From Planctomycetia bacterium (GTDB taxonomy: Bacteria > Planctomycetota > Planctomycetia > Gemmatales > HRBIN36), in contig JAEUIE010000050.1 in the NCBI GenBank assembly GCA_016795155.1, positions 1 through 64,000 of the forward strand: 64,000 nucleotides of DNA. Direction: 5' to 3'. Under the pieces are notes generated by a model that worked only from the letters and a program-made list of their open reading frames with translations, did no database searches and was not told the origin of the DNA. Position numbers and translations under genes: made by a program. Positions 58,620 through 64,000 of the stretch are shown one piece after another. Positions within the stretch are counted from its first letter, which is position 1. Each line of letters opens with the position of its first letter.

Positions 58620-59903
58620 ATGGAAACAAATACGCACGTGACCAGTTGGCAGGATCGACTGCAGCATATTGTCGATACCATGCGGGAAATGAGTCTGCAT
58701 GGCGATCCGCAGGAGATGGTGCGATCGTATGGCGCCCGCATGCGGAAGCTCAGGCCAGATAATACGATTCTTGCTATCAGCCGACGTGGTCTGGAATCTC
58801 CCTGGTATCGCATCACCCGATCCAACAAGCTCGATCCCACGATCAATCCCTGGAAGCAGCCTGAGAAACTGCCGCTGTTGCAGGGTGGAATCCTCGGCGA
58901 TCTGATTTATGCTGCTCAGCCAAAGATCATACAGAACTTTCATCTCAACCAGGACGATCCTGCTTATGAGTTCCTGAGCAATCACCGGTCACTCATCGCC
59001 ATCCCCCATTATGATCTGGGCGAAGCCGTGAACATGGTGATCGTTCTGCGGCAAACGGCGGATGCGTTTGACCCGGATGAATTCCCTGATCAGGTTTTGA
59101 TCAGCAATCTCTTTGGCCGGGCCACGCACAACCTGGTATTGCGGGAGCAGGTACAGCATTCCTTTGATGCCATTGATCGTGAATTGAAAGCCGTAGCTGC
59201 CATCCAGAGATCGCTACTGCCTAAAGAACTGCCTCAAGTTCCAGGCCTGGATCTGGCTGCGTACTATGAGACTTCTGCGCGAGCCGGTGGAGATTATTAC
59301 GATTTCTTTCACTTGCCCGGCGACTTGCGAGGCATTCTGATAGCTGATGTCAGCGGACACGGTACACCGGCTGCCGTGCTGATGGCGGTGACACACAGCA
59401 TTGCCCACAGTTACCCGGGCCCAGCCAAGCCCCCTGCACAGTTGCTCGAATATCTCAATCAACGACTGGTGGAAGCGTACACCAGTCAGGTGGATGCATT
59501 CGTCACCGCCTTCTATGGTGTGTATGATCCAGCTAACCGTCGCATTCAATATGCCAGTGCGGGGCATCCGGCGCCGCGGCTGAAGAGATGTTCCGATAAC
59601 ACCCTCATGACGCTCGATGGCGAACGGGCTCTGCCATTGGGTATCTTTCCCGATACCACTTACCAGAATCATGAAGTGCAATTGATCCCGGGCGATCAAA
59701 TAGTCTTTTACACCGATGGCATTACCGAAGCCCACAACCACGCCGGACAGATGTTCGGCACAGAAAGGCTCGATGCTGTGCTCAGCAACTGTGGAATCAG
59801 CGCACAGGGGCTACTGGATGATGTTATTTCCAGCGTCAATCAGTTCACCCAGGGCCAGCAGGTTGAGGATGATCGAACCGTAGTTGTCATGAAAGTCCAC
59901 TGA
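58620..59903 (+). CDS. SpoIIE/RsbU-type PP2C phosphatase with GAF-like sensor domain
   Basis: This 427-residue protein has an N-terminal GAF-like domain (about 40-180, with LRPDNTILAISRRGLES and DLGEAVNMVIVLRQTADAFD) and a C-terminal SpoIIE phosphatase domain (about 190-425) starting AIQRSLLPKELPQVPGLDLA. The metal-binding aspartates appear in ARAGGDYYDFF, LIADVSGHG and FYTDGITEAHN. Such proteins dephosphorylate anti-anti-sigma factors in partner-switching pathways and so control sigma factors or stress. No anti-sigma or STAS partner gene is near. There is no membrane helix. Confidence 0.9.
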   Translation: METNTHVTSWQDRLQHIVDTMREMSLHGDPQEMVRSYGARMRKLRPDNTILAISRRGLESPWYRITRSNKLDPTINPWKQPEKLPLLQGGILGDLIYAAQPKIIQNFHLNQDDPAYEFLSNHRSLIAIPHYDLGEAVNMVIVLRQTADAFDPDEFPDQVLISNLFGRATHNLVLREQVQHSFDAIDRELKAVAAIQRSLLPKELPQVPGLDLAAYYETSARAGGDYYDFFHLPGDLRGILIADVSGHGTPAAVLMAVTHSIAHSYPGPAKPPAQLLEYLNQRLVEAYTSQVDAFVTAFYGVYDPANRRIQYASAGHPAPRLKRCSDNTLMTLDGERALPLGIFPDTTYQNHEVQLIPGDQIVFYTDGITEAHNHAGQMFGTERLDAVLSNCGISAQGLLDDVISSVNQFTQGQQVEDDRTVVVMKVH

Positions 59904-60014
59904 TTCGGCTTGACCAAGTGGTATAGTCCGGTTAAACGGCATATTCCACAAGTGCTTCTTGAAGCTACTTGCACCGGCTTAACTTGCTGAGAAGTCATTC
60001 AGGCTGAATACTTT

Positions 60015-60497
60015 ATGACGTACCCGCTGGCGACTGCTCATCGTGTCTGTGCCCGCACTGGAAAAGTGCTGCAGCCCGGTGAGAAGCACATGGTAGTTCT
60101 TCGCAACAAAGACGAAAGTCTGGCCAGGGAAGAAATCTCCATGGAAGCCTGGGCGGAACCAGGCCAGGATGCGTTTGCATGGTGGCAAACCAGCGTCCCG
60201 GATCGTCAAGCGTCATCGCGATTGATTATTGATGATGGTCTGGTGTATGATTGTTTCACCAGGCTCGAATCCGAAGGGGATGCTGTCAAAGTCAATTTCC
60301 GCTATGTGCTTGCCTTGTGGCTGCTCAGAAAACGGAAACTGAAATTTGAAGATGTCCGCAAGGATCAGGGGCAAGAATGGCTTATGCTGCGGGAAGCAAG
60401 GAATAAGAAACTCCACCGCGTTCTCGACCCGCATCTGAATGAAGAAGCCATCGGGCAGGTGCAGCAGGAAGTGGAAGCCATGTTGCAGGCTGCATGA
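60015..60497 (+). CDS. Conserved hypothetical protein, function unknown
   Basis: This 160-residue soluble protein begins with ATG 60015 and has no signal or membrane segment. The N-terminal part carries AHRVCARTGKVLQPGEKHMV, which has a C-x3-G pattern but only one cysteine pair at most, so a zinc site is unlikely. A central LRKRKLKFEDVRKDQGQEWL and C-terminal Glu/Gln-rich helix (EAIGQVQQEVEAMLQAA) follow. I do not recognise a family. A lipoprotein gene starts 19 bases after its stop, so the two are probably an operon. Confidence 0.65.
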   Translation: MTYPLATAHRVCARTGKVLQPGEKHMVVLRNKDESLAREEISMEAWAEPGQDAFAWWQTSVPDRQASSRLIIDDGLVYDCFTRLESEGDAVKVNFRYVLALWLLRKRKLKFEDVRKDQGQEWLMLREARNKKLHRVLDPHLNEEAIGQVQQEVEAMLQAA

Positions 60498-60516
60498 GAA
60501 TTCGGGAAAGGAAGCT

Positions 60517-61410
60517 ATGAAGAGAGTGACATACTATTCCTGGTTTCTTCTCCTCGCCACATTGATCGTCACGAGTGCAGGTTGCAAAAGCCTCATCGGT
60601 GTGAATGAACCATCGCGTGGCAATGCTTCCTTTACCACCCCAGCCAATGCTGCTGAACTTGTCACCCATCTGAACAGAAACGCACAACCTATTCAATCGG
60701 TGGAGAGCGACGCTCTCGATATTACAGTAACCCAGAATGGTCAGCCCTTTGGTTTGAATGGCAAACTGGCATATCAGAAAGAACGTAATTTCCGCATGAT
60801 CGCCAGTGCTATTGCCAGTACCGAGGCAGACCTCGGCTCCAACGATCAGGAATTCTGGTTCTACATGAAGCGGAATGATCCGCCTGATTTGTTTTTCTGT
60901 TCTTACAACGAACTTTCGCAGGCTCAAATCAAACTGCCAATTCAACCTGACTGGATTGCTGAGGCGCTCTGCGTGCAGAGCCTGAACCCGCAGGAATACG
61001 AAATGCGGGAACTTCGCAACGGCGCCTATTTTGAACTAATCAAGCGGGTCAATCATCAGGGTGAACAACTCTACAAAGGCGTGCTGATTGCAACGAGTGG
61101 CCCGAATGCCGGCCGCGTGGTGATGCATCGCCTGTTCCGTGCCAAAGGCCCCGAAGTATGGCGTGCCGAAATGCTGGAATACCAGTTGGAAAAAGATGTA
61201 GGTACCTACGCCATACCCTACCATGTCAAAATCACCTGCCCGGAGCAGAATGTCACCATCGAAATGAAACTGAAAGACTGCAAAGTGAATCAGCTTGCCG
61301 CCGGTGCTCAATTGTTCCAGCGCCCGCAAGGTTATCGTAGCCGCGACATCGCCCGCCTCCAGCCATCAGGTGTTCCTAACACTATTACCCGAGTCCGTGG
61401 CGGCGAGTGA
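60517..61410 (+). CDS. Lipoprotein, LolA/LolB-like outer-membrane carrier possible
   Basis: From the ATG at 60517 (GGAAAGGAAG upstream) this is a 297-residue lipoprotein with a lipobox (LIVTSAGC, about residues 14-21). The mature part is beta-rich, with LNGKLAYQKERNFRMIASAI, NDQEFWFYMKRNDPPDLFFC and YAIPYHVKITCPEQNVTIEM, a layout that is like LolA/LolB folds and DUF4292-type proteins. The ending has Arg/Pro-rich segments (RPQGYRSRDIARLQ). It might carry lipoproteins or lipids, but this is inference from the fold-like pattern only. Confidence 0.72.
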   Translation: MKRVTYYSWFLLLATLIVTSAGCKSLIGVNEPSRGNASFTTPANAAELVTHLNRNAQPIQSVESDALDITVTQNGQPFGLNGKLAYQKERNFRMIASAIASTEADLGSNDQEFWFYMKRNDPPDLFFCSYNELSQAQIKLPIQPDWIAEALCVQSLNPQEYEMRELRNGAYFELIKRVNHQGEQLYKGVLIATSGPNAGRVVMHRLFRAKGPEVWRAEMLEYQLEKDVGTYAIPYHVKITCPEQNVTIEMKLKDCKVNQLAAGAQLFQRPQGYRSRDIARLQPSGVPNTITRVRGGE

Positions 61411-61449
61411 TTCTTATCCTCGCCCCTCACCCCTGAATCCTCACCCCTC

Positions 61450-62433
61450 TCAATAGGTTATCAATGCTTCCAGCCGTTTAATGCGATCTTCAATCGGCGG
61501 ATGACTGGAAAACATCGAAGAAGATAGTGCCGAAAATTGCCTGATGGGATTCACAATATACATATGTGCCGTGCCACGGTTGGCCGTTTCCAGTACCTCG
61601 GTATCTCGTGATAACTTTCGCAGTGCACCAATCAATCCACTCGGGTTGCGTGTAAATTCAACCGCAGATGCATCTGCCAGGTATTCACGTTTTCGGCTGA
61701 CTGCCAGTTGAATGATCTGAGCCAGAATGGGAGCAAGAATACTCAATATGAACGCCAGCACCACCATGATGGCGATGAAGATGGCAGCACCATCTTTTTT
61801 ACTGCTGCCATCACTGGAGGTGCGATGGCGCGAAGTGCCGCCCCAGTGTGCCCCGGTACGCAACGCTCGCCAGAAGAAATCTGACAGCATGACAATGACG
61901 CCGATCAGTACTGCCAGGAGCAGCATTAGCCGAATGTCGTAATTGCGTATGTGGCCCATCTCGTGTGCAATGACGCCCTGCAACTCATCTCGATTCAGGC
62001 GATAGCGAAGTCCAGTGGTAATGGCAACAATGCCATGTGCGGGATCGCGACCAGTAGCGAATGCATTCATCGCAGTATCATCAATCAGATAAACCTGCGG
62101 CATCGGTACATTGGCCGCAATCGCCATTTCTTCCACGACATGATACAGTTCAGGGTCTTCGCCGGGCTGTAATGGCCTGGCGCCACTGACACCCAGAACA
62201 AGCGAACTGCCGTTAAAGTACGCCAATGAACAAATGAAAAAGGCGATCACAGCAGCCACCAGCCCTGCAATAACTCCGGACTGTACCTCAGCCCAGGTAG
62301 CGTTCTGTGTGGACATCGAGATGAAAGCGATTGCCAGTATGACGGCAATCGCAGCTACAAACAGAACAAAGCAGACAACAAGCACAACGCTCGCTCTCTT
62401 ATTGGCTGCAATATCATCTCGGAAAGTGTGCAT
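61450..62433 (-). CDS. htpX: M48-family membrane zinc peptidase, HtpX-like
   Basis: This 327-residue protease has membrane helices near residues 18-40 and 50-73, then the zinc motif HEMGH (157-161) and the third ligand Glu250 in KREYLADASA, with further helices around 170-188 and 218-243 between them. The family degrades damaged membrane proteins. The context matches: the LemA gene is next in the same direction (57-base gap), a pair that is common in bacteria. The stop lies near a C-rich stretch (CCCCTCACCCC) that follows the lipoprotein gene. Confidence 0.93.
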   Translation of the reverse strand: MHTFRDDIAANKRASVVLVVCFVLFVAAIAVILAIAFISMSTQNATWAEVQSGVIAGLVAAVIAFFICSLAYFNGSSLVLGVSGARPLQPGEDPELYHVVEEMAIAANVPMPQVYLIDDTAMNAFATGRDPAHGIVAITTGLRYRLNRDELQGVIAHEMGHIRNYDIRLMLLLAVLIGVIVMLSDFFWRALRTGAHWGGTSRHRTSSDGSSKKDGAAIFIAIMVVLAFILSILAPILAQIIQLAVSRKREYLADASAVEFTRNPSGLIGALRKLSRDTEVLETANRGTAHMYIVNPIRQFSALSSSMFSSHPPIEDRIKRLEALITY

Positions 62434-62490
62434 AGGATTTGCGCGAGAGAAAACCCGGCATGGCGAATCTATGCCGGAACTTTGCCTTCC

Positions 62491-63120
62491 TTAGAACTGT
62501 ACTTTCGGTGCCTGATTGACAGCGGCCGCCTCTTCCGGGGCGACTTCATAAAAGCCAACCGGGCCAAAGCCGGTGAAGCCAGCTACAAGATTGTTGGGGA
62601 AACGCATCAGGGATGCGTTGTATTTTCCCACGGAGTCGTTGTAATGCTGGCGGGCAAAGCCGATTCGGTTTTCCGTGCTCTTCAGTTCTTCCTGCAACGC
62701 GAGGAAGTTCGTGTTGGCTTTCAGATCGGGATAGGCTTCTGACAAGGCAAAAAGCTGTCGCAATGCTCCGCTCAACTGGTTTTCCGCAGCAATCTGGTTG
62801 TTGATGCCCTGTGCGCCTACTGCAGCGTTTCTCGCCTGGATAACTTTCTCCAGCGTGCCTGATTCGTGCTTGGCATAGCCTTTGACAGTTTCCACCAGGT
62901 TGGGAATCAGATCGTGACGGCGTTTGAGTTGTACATCAATCTGAGCCCAGGCATTCTGGGTTTCCACGCGACCGTTCACGAGACCATTATATATCGAGAT
63001 GGCGATCAGCAGCAGGACGACACCGATTCCCACGAGAATCCAGGTCCAAGGCAATTCCTGAGCCTTAGCAGCATCAGCCTGCGCCAGTAGCCATTGAGAA
63101 GTTGACAATAATGCATACAT
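62491..63120 (-). CDS. LemA-family protein
   Basis: This 209-residue protein has one N-terminal membrane helix (about 24-45, PWTWILVGIGVVLLLIAISI), a short outside N-terminus, and the conserved LemA helical bundle: YNGLVNGRVETQNAWAQIDV, QLKRRHDLIPNLVETVKGYA and KHESGTLEKVIQARNAA, then AYPDLKANTNFLALQEELKS and TENRIGFARQHYNDSVGKYN. LemA proteins are paired with M48 peptidases, as here with htpX downstream. Function is not settled. The N-terminus precedes the helix by about 20 residues, so it may not be cleaved. Confidence 0.93.
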   Translation of the reverse strand: MYALLSTSQWLLAQADAAKAQELPWTWILVGIGVVLLLIAISIYNGLVNGRVETQNAWAQIDVQLKRRHDLIPNLVETVKGYAKHESGTLEKVIQARNAAVGAQGINNQIAAENQLSGALRQLFALSEAYPDLKANTNFLALQEELKSTENRIGFARQHYNDSVGKYNASLMRFPNNLVAGFTGFGPVGFYEVAPEEAAAVNQAPKVQF

Positions 63121-63259
63121 CTTGCATCTCCATGTTAATCCAGTTGATTCTTGGCATTATGCATGCCACGTAAGGTGCTGTCTAGCAGTGAAATTCCTAT
63201 TACTGAAAGAATAATACTTCCGAACATGTTATTCGCAGCCACCGTTTGGGGATTTCAGT

Positions 63260-64000
63260 TTGAGCGTTCATTCACCCACAACGATCCATGAGACACAGGA
63301 AATCATCGCCCAATCCTTTCGGGACAAAAGCCCTGTTTATCCTCAGGGCGGAATGACGCAGCAGCACTGGCTCGCACCAGCTACTGAACCAGGCGTGCTA
63401 CTGGATATGAGATCCATTAACCAGGTTGTTGATTATCCGTTTCGAGACATGACCATCACCGTGCAGGCAGGCATGACAGTTCATCAGATGAAACAACTTC
63501 TGAAAGAACAGAAGCAATGTCTGCCTATCGACGTGCCTGATGAAGCTACTGCAACAGTCGGAGGCAGCATTGCCGCTAACTTAGCAGGGCCACGTGCCGC
63601 AGGCTGGGGTTCCTGGCGCGATTACCTTATCGGCTTAAGCTGGCTCAATGACCAGGGCAAAGCAATTAAGGCGGGTGGGCGCGTCGTCAAAAATGTAGCA
63701 GGGTATGATTTCTGCAAACTGTTTGTCGGCTCGCTGGGAACGCTGGGTGTCATCACTGAAGTAACCCTGAAAGTAAAGCCTCAGCCTGAAAAGTTGTCAC
63801 TATTGCTGATAGAAACAAATAGCTCCGGCTGTCATGTGTTAATGCAGGCACTGAAATTGCGGCAGGTCTACCCGGTTCTGGCAGTCTGGAATTCCACTAG
63901 CAAACAACTAACACTTGGTTTTGAAGACAATCAGAGCGCTGTCAACTGGCAGGTGCAACAGACTTTACAGGCTGCCGAAACGGCCAGGTTATCCGTGCAG
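63260..64000 (+). CDS. Glycolate oxidase FAD-binding subunit-like protein, cut by window end
   Basis: A plus-strand frame runs from TTG at 63260 (GGGGA seven bases upstream) to the window end without a stop, 247 codons. It contains the PCMH-type FAD-binding pattern: SPVYPQGGMTQQHW, MRSINQVVDYPFRDMTITVQ, ATVGGSIAANLAGPRAAGWG, IKAGGRVVKNVAGYDFCKLF and GSLGTLGVITEVTLKVKP. GlcE is the FAD subunit of glycolate oxidase, with GlcD and GlcF as partners, and this gene fits that short form. The C-terminus and any glcD/F neighbours lie beyond the window. The TTG start is inferred, since no ATG precedes the conserved part. Confidence 0.82.
   Translation, partial: MSVHSPTTIHETQEIIAQSFRDKSPVYPQGGMTQQHWLAPATEPGVLLDMRSINQVVDYPFRDMTITVQAGMTVHQMKQLLKEQKQCLPIDVPDEATATVGGSIAANLAGPRAAGWGSWRDYLIGLSWLNDQGKAIKAGGRVVKNVAGYDFCKLFVGSLGTLGVITEVTLKVKPQPEKLSLLLIETNSSGCHVLMQALKLRQVYPVLAVWNSTSKQLTLGFEDNQSAVNWQVQQTLQAAETARLSVQ

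Noticed and set aside
38797-61440. Short G/C runs such as GAGGGGTGAGGG at 38798 and CCCCTCACCCC near 61425
   Set aside because: The two stretches look related, but they are too short and simple to separate from chance, and they form no stem.
1-64000. tRNA, rRNA and CRISPR arrays
   Set aside because: No cloverleaf with a GGTTCRA-type T arm was seen between genes, no rRNA-like sequence, and no regularly spaced direct repeats.

Overview
The window reads as chromosomal DNA of a planctomycete, most likely of the Gemmatales/Gemmataceae type. The main evidence is a TIGR03000-type protein with a Cys/Gly/Ser/Tyr-rich repeat (36831-37502), a large membrane-anchored protein with the DUF1559-like C-terminal pattern and 'DG' motif (24176-27115), a Tat-type sugar phosphate isomerase next to a second TIM-barrel isomerase (41980-43924), a VPS10/Asp-box secreted protein (33509-36772), many Ser/Thr signalling proteins, and a DUF350/YgiB-like/glutathionylspermidine-synthase-like cluster. 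The genus cannot be fixed from sequence reading alone. No rRNA, tRNA, CRISPR array or prophage was recognised. The only sign of an insertion sequence is the C-terminal end of an IS5-type transposase at the left edge.

Layout. 1-5.3 kb: IS5 transposase tail; an ArsR-type repressor with SdpI-like membrane protein behind two similar palindromes (129-141, 171-186); tilS; an inverted pair of G/C hairpins (REPIN-like, 2207-2333); metG; small envelope proteins. 5.4-10 kb: YagF/YjhG-type D-xylonate dehydratase, zinc-ribbon membrane protein, upp, a DapA-family lyase/aldolase and a DUF4287-like protein. The dehydratase and DapA-family enzyme suggest sugar-acid breakdown. 10-16 kb: HlyD-type adaptor, TPR protein, bifunctional-nuclease-like protein, PP2C phosphatase, Ser/Thr kinase, rhodanese, holA. 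16-21 kb: cytochrome c biogenesis system II (ResB then CcsA). 21-27 kb: exported aldose 1-epimerase, PhoU plus a PhoB-type response regulator without a kinase, then the DUF1559-like protein. 27-33 kb: two overlapping GT2 glycosyltransferase genes, a three-domain fusion (aldo-keto reductase, P-loop kinase, HAD phosphatase), and a class C beta-lactamase-fold hydrolase. 33-43 kb: VPS10-like protein, TIGR03000 protein, NagD-like HAD phosphatase, small membrane proteins, a second DUF4287-like protein, an HtrA protease, two TIM-barrel isomerases. 44-51.5 kb: ABC exporter, an uncharacterised winged-helix/AAA ATPase pair, moaC, and the GspS/YgiB/DUF350 cluster. 51.5-64 kb: small secreted proteins, a MotA/TolQ-like channel, TerC, an ArnT/PMT-type glycosyltransferase, a ClpP-fold protease, GT4, a SpoIIE phosphatase, a lipoprotein, HtpX with LemA, and the start of a GlcE-like FAD oxidase cut by the right edge.

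Most genes are housekeeping or envelope functions in short operons. The three observations most worth following are (i) the aldo-keto reductase/kinase/HAD fusion, which carries a polynucleotide-kinase-phosphatase-like pair behind an oxidoreductase; (ii) the winged-helix plus AAA ATPase pair at 45834-48850, for which I know no function; and (iii) a family of intergenic hairpins (16299, 42885, 42943, 55057) with a constant TACT loop and CAGGG/CCCTG base but compensated changes within the stem, which looks like a mobile or structured repeat.
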